Assembly: GCA_040882605.1 (NCBI GenBank)
Contig: JBBEAY010000034.1
Span: 58,267 to 122,266 of the forward strand
Length of the DNA: 64,000 nt
From: JAOUEA01 sp040882605
Lineage (GTDB): Bacteria > Actinomycetota > UBA4738 > HRBIN12
Direction: 5' to 3'
The notes under the pieces are model-generated. The model saw only the letters and a list, made by a program, of their open reading frames with translations. It was not told the origin of the DNA and searched no databases. Position numbers and translations under genes: made by a program. Shown here in pieces: positions 32,901 to 40,412 of the stretch (positions are counted from its first letter, which is position 1; the number at the start of each line of letters is the position of its first letter).

Positions 32901-33481
32901 CGCTGCTCCTCGTCGTAAAGCGGGGTCTCGCCGCGCGATCCGAGAAGGTCGCGCTCGTTGGACTCGTGTTCCCCGAACTCTTGCGCCGCGGCCGTGCCGG
33001 GGGTGCGCAGCTTCTCGCGACCGACCTCAACCTGATCGAGCGTCTTGGCGAGCGCACGAACCGACGCCTGGGAATCCTCGAGGATGCGGCGCAGGGCGAT
33101 CTCGAACTGCGCGAGCTTGCCGTCGACGTACTCCTCAGCCTCGCGTCTCATCGAGCGAGCCTGCTCCTCGGACTCGCCGACCATGCGCTCGGCTTCCTCG
33201 CCGGCACGGGTCGCGATGTTTTCCTGACGAGCCATCTTGAGCTGCTCGGCGCGCGCCTGCTCCACGATGGCCTCCGCGTCAGCCCGAGCCTTCGCAAGCA
33301 GGTCCTCGCGATCCTTCACGATCCATCGAGCCTGCTTGATCTCGTCTGGCAGCGCTTCCTGCATCTCGGCGATGAGATCGAGCACCTCGTCGCGGTTCAC
33401 GAGCACCGACGACGAAAGCGGCATGGCCTTGGCCTCACGGACCATCTCGTCGAGGTGGGTCAGGCGAGTGGTGATGTCCAT
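32897..33481 (-). CDS. sepIVA: DivIVA-like coiled-coil septum protein
   Basis: 194 residues, mostly coiled coil (about 45-150) with alternating Glu/Arg/Ala, preceded by an N-terminal VLVNRDEVLDLIAEMQEALPDEI block. Position between coaD and DUF177/rnc and the sequence style match SepIVA (Rv2927c), needed for septation in mycobacteria; the function here is inferred from that. The ATG shares its A with the coaD stop (TGATG), and its own stop overlaps DUF177. An upstream in-frame extension would lie inside coaD and is rejected. Confidence 0.85.
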   Translation of the reverse strand: MDITTRLTHLDEMVREAKAMPLSSSVLVNRDEVLDLIAEMQEALPDEIKQARWIVKDREDLLAKARADAEAIVEQARAEQLKMARQENIATRAGEEAERMVGESEEQARSMRREAEEYVDGKLAQFEIALRRILEDSQASVRALAKTLDQVEVGREKLRTPGTAAAQEFGEHESNERDLLGSRGETPLYDEEQR

Positions 33482-33972
33482 CAGCGGCCCCCCGGCTTCG
33501 CGACACGCTCGAGCAACTGGGCGCGCACCTCGGCGGGCACGAGGCCTTCCACGTCGCCGCCGAACCGAGCGACTTCCTTCACGAGCGAGCTCGACAGGAA
33601 GGACCACGAGGGGTTCGTGGGCATGAACAGCGTCTCGACATCGCCCAGCCGATGGTTCATCTGGGCCATCTGGATCTCGAACTCGTAGTCGGAAACTGCC
33701 CGAAGGCCCTTCACGATCACGGCGTCGCCGCGATCGCGAGCGAAATCGACGAGCAGGCCCCGGAACGCGGCCACCTCGACGCCCTGCATGCTCGCGCACG
33801 CCTTCTCGAGCATGGCGACGCGCTCGTCGATGGTGAACACCGGTTGCTTGGCTGGGTTCTCGAGCACCGCCACCACCACGGTCTCGAACGTCTGGCTCGC
33901 ACGCTCGATGATGTCGAGGTGACCGTTGGTGACGGGGTCGAACGTACCCGGACACAGGGCGGTCAGGCCCAT
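33481..33972 (-). CDS. coaD: Phosphopantetheine adenylyltransferase
   Basis: ATP plus 4'-phosphopantetheine gives dephospho-CoA. The 163-residue product has the nucleotidyltransferase motif PGTFDPVTNGHLDII (TxGH), IVKGLRAVSDYEFEIQMAQMN, and SSSLVKEVARFGGDV. Its ATG lies within the last codons of rsmD (10-bp overlap) and has GGAGG 4 nt upstream. Confidence 0.97.
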   Translation of the reverse strand: MGLTALCPGTFDPVTNGHLDIIERASQTFETVVVAVLENPAKQPVFTIDERVAMLEKACASMQGVEVAAFRGLLVDFARDRGDAVIVKGLRAVSDYEFEIQMAQMNHRLGDVETLFMPTNPSWSFLSSSLVKEVARFGGDVEGLVPAEVRAQLLERVAKPGGR

Positions 33973-34553
33973 GGAACCTCCATGCTTCGAGGCCGGCTAC
34001 TCGGCCGGAACAAGATCACGAGGCTATCGCCGTAGCGGAGTCGCCTCGCGACGGCCCAGTGTAGCGGAATGACAAACGTGGAACTCTTGTGACCCCTGGT
34101 CAGCGCTACCGTCCAGGTGTCGTCGCGGAGCCATCGGTCGGCCAATGCCTCGAGGATCTCATCGAGATCGGGAGGCCCGAGATCGTACGGCGGGTCGCAG
34201 ATCACCAGGTCGTACGGGGCCCCAGGCCTGTCATCGCGGGACACGAACCTCGCGACCGCGCAAGGATGGACCTCCCCGCGAGCGTGGAGCTTCGTGGCGG
34301 CGAGGTTCCGCTTGATCGCGTTGATCGACGTCGGCGCCCGGTCGACGAACGCGGCGGTCGCAGCGCCGCGCGAGAGTGCCTCGATACCCGCCGCGCCCGT
34401 GCCGGCGAACAGGTCGAGCACGTTCGCGTCCTCGAGGGCGCCGGGCCCAAGGCTCGAGAAGAGCCCCTCTCGAGCTCGATCTGAGATCGGGCGAACGGCC
34501 GGAGGCACTGGCCCCAGACGGACCCCTTTGGCGGACCCGGCGACGATGCGCAT
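33963..34553 (-). CDS. rsmD: 16S rRNA (guanine966-N2)-methyltransferase
   Basis: SAM-dependent N2 methylation of G966. The 196-residue product shows MRIVAGSAKGVRLGPVP, VRPISDRAREGLFSSLG, the SAM motif VLDLFAGTGAAGIEALSRGA, and the catalytic DPPYDLGPPDL. ATG at 34553 matches the family's MRIVAG start; a TTG at 34577 lies inside the hairpin repeat and is not used here. Overlaps coaD. Confidence 0.95.
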   Translation of the reverse strand: MRIVAGSAKGVRLGPVPPAVRPISDRAREGLFSSLGPGALEDANVLDLFAGTGAAGIEALSRGAATAAFVDRAPTSINAIKRNLAATKLHARGEVHPCAVARFVSRDDRPGAPYDLVICDPPYDLGPPDLDEILEALADRWLRDDTWTVALTRGHKSSTFVIPLHWAVARRLRYGDSLVILFRPSSRPRSMEVPWA

Positions 34554-34569
34554 CAGGACAGCGTAGCCA

Positions 34570-34597
34570 GCGCTCAAGCAGCCGAAGGCGGTAGCGC
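34570..34597. repeat. Dispersed hairpin repeat between rsmD and recG
   Basis: A 28-bp copy in the opposite orientation to the other three loci. Same outer arms GCGCT/AGCGC and inner GCC/GGC around the loop. It fills most of the 49-nt recG-rsmD gap. Confidence 0.85.
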
Positions 34598-34602
34598 TCT
34601 GG

Positions 34603-36852
34603 TCAGGACCGGAACAGCCAGTCGATCGAGCGCTCGAAGCGATGGCGAAGCTCGTCGAGCATCTCGGGATGACGCTCGAGGGCAGGGTCGTCGGCGATCA
34701 AGGCGAACGCGCGGGCGCGGGCGCGGGCGACCAGTGGCATGTCGTCGGCCAGACGCGCAAGCCTGAGATCGGGCATGCCCGACTGCTTGGTGTCGAACAG
34801 CGTTCCCTCGCCTCGTAGCCGCAGGTCCTCGTCGGCGAGCTCGAACCCGTCGGTCGTTCGAACCATGGCGTCGATGCGCGCTCGGGCCTCCAGGCTCTCC
34901 TCATCGGACTCGTCGAACAGCACGCATGTGCTCGGGTGCTTTCCTCGTCCGATGCGTCCGCGAAGTTGGTGCAGCTGCGCCAGGCCGAACCGCTCGGCGT
35001 TCTCGACCAGCATCACGGTGGCGTTCGGCACATCGACGCCGACCTCGATGACCGTTGTCGAGATCAACAGGTCGGCCTCGCCCGCGCGGAACCGTTGCAT
35101 GATCGCTTCCTTGTCCTTGGGGCGCATGCGGCCGTGCAAGAGCTCGAGACGCAGCTCCGGGAAGACCTCGGTGGCGAGCCGCTCGGCCTCGGTCTCCGCG
35201 GCCTTCGACTGCGTGCGGTTGCCCTCGTCGATGGCTGCGCAGACGACGAACGCCTGTCGGCCGGCGGCGACCTCGTCGCGCACGAGCTCGTACGCCTCGT
35301 CGCGCTGCCCCGCAGCGCGCACGGGCAACGTGGCGATCGGTTGTCTTCCCTTCGGAAGCTCGTCGAGCACCACCACGTCGAGGTCCCCGTAGTACGTGAG
35401 CGCGAGTGTCCGCGGGATCGGGGTCGCAGTCATGATCAACACGTCGGCCTCGCCTCCCTTGCGTTTCAGGGCGGTGCGTTGGTGCAGGCCGAACCGGTGC
35501 TGCTCGTCGACGACTGCGAGGCTCAGGTCCGCGAACGTCACGGCGTCCTGCACCAGAGCGTGGGTGCCGATCACGAGGTCCACGCTGCCGTCGGCAACCG
35601 CGTCGATGACGCGCTGACGGTCCTTGCCCGTGACCGCGCCGGTGAGCAGGGCGTAGGTCACCGTTGGTTCGTCGACCGCTGTGGGAGCGCCTTCGTCGAG
35701 CTGGTCGAGCAGGGACGCCTGAGCTTCGCCGCCCGCCGCTAGGTGAGCAGCGGCGAGCTCGAGGTAGGGCACGCCGCCCACTCCGTCGAGCAGCGCCTGC
35801 ACCGAGCGGAAATGCTGGCCGGCCAGCACCTCGGTAGGCGCCATGATCGCCGCCTGATGACCAGAATCGATCGCGATCAGTGCCGCATGCAGCGCGACGA
35901 GCGTCTTGCCGGAGCCCACGTCACCCTGCAACAGCACGTTCATCGGGCGCGACCGGGCCATCGCGGTGGCGACCTCGACCATCGCGCGCTGCTGAGCGCC
36001 CGTGGGCTCGAACGGGATCGTCGCGAGCAATCGGTCCGTGAGCGGTCCCGGGGAGTCGTGGGCGACCCCGGCGCTCTCGGCTTCCACGCGATGCTTTCGG
36101 AATGCCACCCCCAGCTCGAGCGTGAACAGCTCATCGAACTTCAGACGTTCGCGTGCTCGCGCGAGTGCCGCCCCGTCGACAGGGAAGTGGATGTCTCGCA
36201 ACGCTCGGTCGTAGGAACCGAGCTCCTCGGTGGCGACTATCTCCGCCGGCATCGGATCGGCGATGGGGCCGAGCCGCTCGAACGCCCTGTGCAAGAGCTC
36301 ACGGATCGTGCGGGTCGTGATGCCCTCGGTGGCCGGGTGCACCGGCGTGATGCGCCCGGTATGCACGAGGTCGGTCTCGTCTCCCCGCAGCAACTCGACC
36401 TCCTGCTTCGCGAGCTGCAGCTTTCCTCGGTACAGGGTCGCCACACCCGAGACCGCGAGCTCGGCGCCTTCCTTGTAGATGGTCGCGGTCCATGGCTGGT
36501 TGAAGAACATGAGATCGAGGAAGCCCGTGCCGTCGCCGATGGTCACCTTCACGATGGTCTGGCGCCGGTTGCGGGTGTAGCGCTTGTCGACCGAACGGAC
36601 CCGCGCGATCACCGTGACGTAGGCCCCGACCTTCAGACCCCGGATCGTCTCGACACGCGAGCGGTCGATGTACCGGCGCGGGTAGTGGTGCACCAGGTCG
36701 CCGACAGTGCGGATCTCGAACGAGCTCTCGGCGAGCACCTCGTACGCCGGGCCACCCTTGGTGCGGGAACCCGAGCGGCGCCACGCGAGCTTGGCCCCGA
36801 TGTCGAGGACCGGCGAGTCCAGCGTGAGTCCTCGAGCGGCCTCCTCGCTCAC
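34603..36852 (-). CDS. recG: ATP-dependent DNA helicase RecG
   Basis: Double-strand DNA translocase that regresses stalled forks and processes branched intermediates. The 749-residue product has an N-terminal wedge/OB domain (GAYVTVIARVRSVDKRYTRN), then superfamily 2 motifs LLQGDVGSGKTLVALHAAL, VDEQHRFGLHQR, MTATPIPRTLALTYYGDLD, STTVIEVGVDVPNA and QLRGRIGRGKH. The start is the GTG at 36852, overlapping (GTGA) the stop of the last mini-ORF in the repeat array immediately upstream. Confidence 0.97.
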   Translation of the reverse strand: MSEEAARGLTLDSPVLDIGAKLAWRRSGSRTKGGPAYEVLAESSFEIRTVGDLVHHYPRRYIDRSRVETIRGLKVGAYVTVIARVRSVDKRYTRNRRQTIVKVTIGDGTGFLDLMFFNQPWTATIYKEGAELAVSGVATLYRGKLQLAKQEVELLRGDETDLVHTGRITPVHPATEGITTRTIRELLHRAFERLGPIADPMPAEIVATEELGSYDRALRDIHFPVDGAALARARERLKFDELFTLELGVAFRKHRVEAESAGVAHDSPGPLTDRLLATIPFEPTGAQQRAMVEVATAMARSRPMNVLLQGDVGSGKTLVALHAALIAIDSGHQAAIMAPTEVLAGQHFRSVQALLDGVGGVPYLELAAAHLAAGGEAQASLLDQLDEGAPTAVDEPTVTYALLTGAVTGKDRQRVIDAVADGSVDLVIGTHALVQDAVTFADLSLAVVDEQHRFGLHQRTALKRKGGEADVLIMTATPIPRTLALTYYGDLDVVVLDELPKGRQPIATLPVRAAGQRDEAYELVRDEVAAGRQAFVVCAAIDEGNRTQSKAAETEAERLATEVFPELRLELLHGRMRPKDKEAIMQRFRAGEADLLISTTVIEVGVDVPNATVMLVENAERFGLAQLHQLRGRIGRGKHPSTCVLFDESDEESLEARARIDAMVRTTDGFELADEDLRLRGEGTLFDTKQSGMPDLRLARLADDMPLVARARARAFALIADDPALERHPEMLDELRHRFERSIDWLFRS

Positions 36853-36960
36853 GCCGTACCGCCTTCGGCCGCTTGAGCGCTCTCGCTCATGCGCTACCGC
36901 CTTCGGCCGCTTGAGCGCTCTCGCTCATGCGCTACCGCCTTCGGCTGCTTGAGCGCTCAC
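36849..36960 (-). other. Chain of three overlapping mini-ORFs leading into recG
   Basis: On the minus strand: GTG at 36960 to TGA at 36925 (11 codons), ATG 36928 to TGA 36887 (13 codons, MSESAQAAEGGSA), ATG 36890 to TGA 36849 (13 codons, MSESAQAAEGGTA). Each stop overlaps the next start by 4 nt (ATGA, ATGA, GTGA), the last start being that of recG. A near-consensus TACAAC lies 6 nt before the first GTG. Whether they are translated is not known. Confidence 0.45.
36857..36960. repeat. Tandem hairpin repeat array upstream of recG
   Basis: Two identical 38-bp units (36857-36894, 36895-36932) and a 28-bp partial third (36933-36960) with one changed base. Each has arms GCGCT/AGCGC or a close variant. 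The core is the same as the single copies near smc and rsmD, and related to the pyrH array. Confidence 0.9.
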
Positions 36961-37011
36961 TCCCCGGTTGTACCACGCTGCTGCGACCGGGCTCAGGCGG
37001 GGATCGCCGCC

Positions 37012-37017
37012 TACGAT
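37012..37017 (+). promoter_or_regulatory. -10-like element of the thioredoxin-like gene
   Basis: TACGAT, exactly 6 nt before the GTG at 37024; leaderless class. Confidence 0.5.
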
Positions 37018-37023
37018 GGATAC

Positions 37024-37575
37024 GTGATCCGCAGGATGATTGCCCTCGTGTCGATGCTCGCCGCGGGGATCGTCGCGTTCGCGCTCATCCAGCCGGGCGA
37101 CAACGGCGCTCCCACGACCAGCGTGTCGCCCTCACCTGCGCTCGTGGTCGCCGACGGCGTCCCCGGCCTGCCCGAGACGGTGGCCGAGCTGCCCGATGCC
37201 GATGCCCAGGCCTTCCGCTCGCTCATGGGCGAGCTTCGAGGCACGCCCGTAGTCGTGAACCTCTGGGCCTCGTGGTGCGAACCGTGCAAAGCGGAGATGC
37301 CCAGGTTGGCCGAGGCCGCGGTCACGCACCCCGACGTGCAGTTCCTGGGTGTGGACACGCTCGATTCGCGTGAAGGCGCTGAGTCGTTCATCACCGAGTT
37401 CTCCGTGCCCTTCCCGTCCTTGTTCGACCCCGATGGAGCGATCCGCACGGAACTCGAGGGCTTCGGCCTGCCGGTGACCGTGTTCTTCGACGCAGACGGG
37501 GAGCAGATCGCGAAGGTCGAAGGCGAGCTTTCTCAGAGCGTGCTCGACGAGCACCTCGCCGCGATCGACGCTTGA
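37024..37575 (+). CDS. Membrane-anchored TlpA/thioredoxin-like protein
   Basis: 183 residues: an N-terminal hydrophobic segment (about 5-22) acting as signal anchor, a Pro/Ser/Thr linker, and a thioredoxin fold with redox motif WASWCEPCKAEMPRL and cis-Pro loop GLPVTVFF. It therefore acts outside the membrane in thiol exchange, for example cytochrome c maturation or disulfide repair; the partner is unknown. GTG at 37024 chosen by the -10 spacing; an upstream open frame passes through the repeat array and is not coding. Confidence 0.88.
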   Translation: MIRRMIALVSMLAAGIVAFALIQPGDNGAPTTSVSPSPALVVADGVPGLPETVAELPDADAQAFRSLMGELRGTPVVVNLWASWCEPCKAEMPRLAEAAVTHPDVQFLGVDTLDSREGAESFITEFSVPFPSLFDPDGAIRTELEGFGLPVTVFFDADGEQIAKVEGELSQSVLDEHLAAIDA

Positions 37576-37586
37576 AGCTGTTTTGG

Positions 37587-37592
37587 TAGCCT
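37587..37592 (+). promoter_or_regulatory. -10-like element of rpmB
   Basis: TAGCCT, 9 nt before the rpmB ATG, within the 26-nt gap after the thioredoxin gene; leaderless class. Confidence 0.45.
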
Positions 37593-37601
37593 CGTCGGTC
37601 T

Positions 37602-37802
37602 ATGGCAGCCGTCTGCGACATCTGTGGCAAGAAGCCCTTCTTCGGCAAGGCTGTGACCTTCTCGCACAAGCGGAACAACCGTCGTTGGGACCCGAACGTG
37701 CAGCGGGTGCGGGCGCTGGTCGACGGCACACCGCGACGCGTGTACGCGTGTACGTCGTGCATCAAAGGCGGCAAGATCACCCGCATCCCCCGTTCTAGCT
37801 GA
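37602..37802 (+). CDS. rpmB: 50S ribosomal protein L28
   Basis: 66 residues: MAAVCDICGKKPFFGKAV, HKRNNRRWDPNVQRVRA, and CTSCIKGGKITR. Both cysteine pairs are kept (CDIC, CTSC), so this is the zinc-binding form. It lies near recG as in other actinobacteria, on the opposite strand. Confidence 0.97.
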   Translation: MAAVCDICGKKPFFGKAVTFSHKRNNRRWDPNVQRVRALVDGTPRRVYACTSCIKGGKITRIPRSS

Positions 37803-37839
37803 CCCCAGCCGATCTGACGGTTCCCTGAACGGCGTTCGG

Positions 37840-37845
37840 TAGACT
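37840..37845 (+). promoter_or_regulatory. -10-like element of pckA
   Basis: TAGACT about 68 nt before the pckA start; this gene has a leader with a strong Shine-Dalgarno (GAGGAGG). Confidence 0.3.
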
Positions 37846-37913
37846 TCCCGCCTGCGCAAGCACGTCGAAGCTCGACGCCTGCGCATCAACTGATTCTCGC
37901 GAGGAGGCCCACC

Positions 37914-39425
37914 GTGGCAGAGGTTCTGGTCGATCCGACCCCTGAGGAAATCAGGAAGTTCACCGAGGAGATGCCTGAGACACGCGTCTCCGAGTACGGC
38001 AACACGAACACCCAGACGAAGGTGCTCTCTCGCAGCGCCGCCAGCACGTATGTCGTCGACCGCGAATCGAGCGGAAAGACGATGTCGCGAGAGGACTACG
38101 ACGCGGTCGCGGCGATGCAGGACGGCTATATCGCCGAACACGACATGATCCAGATCGACGGATACATCGGCAACGATCCCGAGCTGCGAACGGCGGCCCG
38201 CCTGCTCATGGAGAAGCGCTACGCCAACATCGCCGGCATGCAGCAGAAGCTCTACTTCGAGCGCGACGACGTCGCCGGGGCTGGCGGGGAACCACAGGTG
38301 CAGGTCATCTACACGCCCGGCCTCGAGGCGCCCGGTTACCCAGACGACCGTGTGATCGCGGTCGACCTCGACAACTACGTGACGCGCGTCCTGAACTCGG
38401 ACTACTTCGGTGAGTCCAAGAAGGGCGGCCTGCGCATGTGGAACGACATCGTCTACAACAAGGGTGGCCTCGCGCTGCATGCCGGGCTGAAGGTCATCCC
38501 GACCGCCGACGGCGACAAGGTCTTCATGATCATCGGCCTGTCGGGCACCGGCAAGACGACGACGACGTTCACGACGCAGAACGGCTCGTTGCCGATCCAG
38601 GACGACTTCGTCGGGCTCATGCCGGGCGGTCGCGCCTACGGCACCGAGAACGGCTGCTTCGCGAAGACATTCGCCCTCGACCCAGACTTCGAGCCCTCGA
38701 TCCACGGCGCGGTGGTCAAGCCCACGACGTACATGGAGAACGTCTTCCAGGGCGATGAGGGCGCCGTCGACTTCAACAACGAGCACTACACGAAGAACGG
38801 CCGCGCGGTGTTCTCGATGGACGACCTGCTCGCACACGGCGACGCGCGCGACGTCGGACCGGTCGATTACCTGCTGATCCTGAACCGCAACGAGAACATC
38901 ATCCCGGCGGTGTCGAGGCTCGACCAAGAGCAGGCCGCGGCCTTCTTCATGCTCGGCGAGACCACCGGCACGGCGGCCGGCGGCGCGTCGGAAGAGGGCA
39001 AGTTCCTGCGCGTGCCGGGCACGAACCCGTTCTTCCCGCTCCCCCACGGGCTGCAAGGCAACCGCCTGCTCGAGCTGCTCGCCACGCACCCGATCGAGAC
39101 CTATCTGCTGAACACCGGACGGGTCGGCGGCAAGGACCTTGACGAGCGTTCGAAGAAGCTGCGCATCCCAGACACGTCGGCGTGCGTGAAGGGCATCGCC
39201 GAGCAGACGATCGCCTTCGAGACCGACCGCGACTTCGGGTACCAGGTCGCGACGTCGGTCCCCGACCTCGACGACGACGAGAAGCTTCAGCCGAGGAAGC
39301 TCTACGAGCGGCAGGGGCGCGCCGACGACTACACGCGGATCGTCGAGCGCTTGAAGAACGACCGTGTCGAGCATTTGCAGCAGTTCACGCAGCTGACCGA
39401 GGAGATCATCAAGGCGGTCGGCTGA
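37914..39425 (+). CDS. pckA: Phosphoenolpyruvate carboxykinase (ATP)
   Basis: Oxaloacetate plus ATP to PEP and CO2, the first step of gluconeogenesis. The 503-residue product has GLSGTGKTTTTF (kinase-1a P loop), QDDFVGLMPGGRAYGTENGC, and further ATP-class blocks such as IIPAVSRLDQEQAAAFFMLGE and NPFFPL. Most actinobacteria use the GTP enzyme, so an ATP-type enzyme is lineage-informative. GTG start with GAGGAGG 6 nt upstream. Confidence 0.94.
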   Translation: MAEVLVDPTPEEIRKFTEEMPETRVSEYGNTNTQTKVLSRSAASTYVVDRESSGKTMSREDYDAVAAMQDGYIAEHDMIQIDGYIGNDPELRTAARLLMEKRYANIAGMQQKLYFERDDVAGAGGEPQVQVIYTPGLEAPGYPDDRVIAVDLDNYVTRVLNSDYFGESKKGGLRMWNDIVYNKGGLALHAGLKVIPTADGDKVFMIIGLSGTGKTTTTFTTQNGSLPIQDDFVGLMPGGRAYGTENGCFAKTFALDPDFEPSIHGAVVKPTTYMENVFQGDEGAVDFNNEHYTKNGRAVFSMDDLLAHGDARDVGPVDYLLILNRNENIIPAVSRLDQEQAAAFFMLGETTGTAAGGASEEGKFLRVPGTNPFFPLPHGLQGNRLLELLATHPIETYLLNTGRVGGKDLDERSKKLRIPDTSACVKGIAEQTIAFETDRDFGYQVATSVPDLDDDEKLQPRKLYERQGRADDYTRIVERLKNDRVEHLQQFTQLTEEIIKAVG

Positions 39426-39434
39426 CCCGGCTTG

Positions 39435-40112
39435 TCATCGGTCTTTCGACGCGGCGCCCATCGCCGCCCGGACTTCGTCGTCGGTCGTCTGGTCGAACCG
39501 CACGTACCACTGCCCCACCGACCGGAGGTTCCCGGGCGTCAACGTGATCACGCACCGATCGCATTCGGCCTGCAAGCGCCGCTCGATGCCCGCGGGACCG
39601 ACGGGCGCCGCCAGGATCACGCTCGAGGCGCCTTGCGCCCTGGCCCACCGCAGGGCTGCGACCGCGGTGACCCCGGTCGCGATCCCGTCGTCGACCACGA
39701 CCGCCGTCGCTCCCCGCAGGTCCACGGGGGGCGCCCCCGCCCGGTAAGCCACGGTGCGACGCTCGATCTCGGCCTCCTGCCGGCGGGCTTCTGCCTCGAC
39801 GTAGGACTCGTCGACGCCGAGGGTCCGCATGATGGCGTGGTCGAGGACCCGAACGCCGGGCGCTACCGCGCCGATGCCGAGCTCTGGGTTGCCGGGTGCT
39901 CCCAGCTTCCTCGGGATCACGACATCTAGCGGCGCGCCGAGGGTTCGGGCCACCTCGGCCGCGACGATCATTCCCCCGCGCGCGACGCCGAGCACGACGA
40001 TCGGAGCCTCGACCGCGTCGGCCAGCTCGCGCCCGAGCCGTCGCCCGGCGTCGACGCGATCCTCGAACCGGTCTGCCCTGGACGCACTTGGCCTTGACAC
40101 ACAGGGGAGCAT
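39435..40112 (-). CDS. Phosphoribosyltransferase-fold protein
   Basis: 225 residues of the PRTase type I fold: FEDRVDAGRRLGREL near the N-terminus, VVVDDGIATGVTAVAALRW as the PRPP-binding motif, and a hood region between. Many such proteins are annotated as predicted phosphoribosyltransferases of unknown substrate. It is convergent with pckA, with a 9-nt gap. The start at 40112 (ATG) lacks a good Shine-Dalgarno; the GTG at 40100 is possible. Confidence 0.85.
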   Translation of the reverse strand: MLPCVSRPSASRADRFEDRVDAGRRLGRELADAVEAPIVVLGVARGGMIVAAEVARTLGAPLDVVIPRKLGAPGNPELGIGAVAPGVRVLDHAIMRTLGVDESYVEAEARRQEAEIERRTVAYRAGAPPVDLRGATAVVVDDGIATGVTAVAALRWARAQGASSVILAAPVGPAGIERRLQAECDRCVITLTPGNLRSVGQWYVRFDQTTDDEVRAAMGAASKDR

Positions 40113-40141
40113 GCGCGTTGCGCCGAGCGCCCGTCCACCGC

Positions 40142-40147
40142 TAGCAT
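40142..40147 (+). promoter_or_regulatory. -10-like element of the RAM-domain gene
   Basis: TAGCAT, 31 nt before the GTG at 40179; this gene has a short leader with GGAGGAGG. Confidence 0.35.
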
Positions 40148-40178
40148 CAGCGTCTCAACGAGCTCGGAGGAGGCACCA

Positions 40179-40412
40179 GTGGTTCACGCGTACATCCTGA
40201 TCCAGACCGAGGTGGGCAAGGCTGCGTCGGTGGCCGATGCGGTGGGGGCGATCGACGGCGTGGCCGAAGCGGAGGACGTCACCGGCCCCTACGACGTGAT
40301 CGTGCGCGCCGAGGCGAAGACGGTCGACGAGCTGGGCAAGCTGGTCGTGGCCCGCATCCAGGCGGTCGAGGGCATCACGCGCACGCTCACCTGCCCGGTC
40401 GTACATCTGTAG
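40179..40412 (+). CDS. Stand-alone Lrp/AsnC ligand-binding (RAM) domain
   Basis: 77 residues corresponding only to the C-terminal effector domain of Lrp/AsnC regulators: AYILIQTEVGKAASVADAV, VTGPYDVIVRAEAKTVDELGKLV, VEGITRTLTCPVV. No helix-turn-helix is present, so it may sense amino acids or modify other proteins. Its 3' end overlaps the convergent ddl gene by 26 bp. Confidence 0.9.
   Translation: MVHAYILIQTEVGKAASVADAVGAIDGVAEAEDVTGPYDVIVRAEAKTVDELGKLVVARIQAVEGITRTLTCPVVHL

Noticed and set aside
36857..36960. CRISPR-like array upstream of recG
   Set aside because: The 38-bp units abut directly without unique spacers and there are no cas genes.
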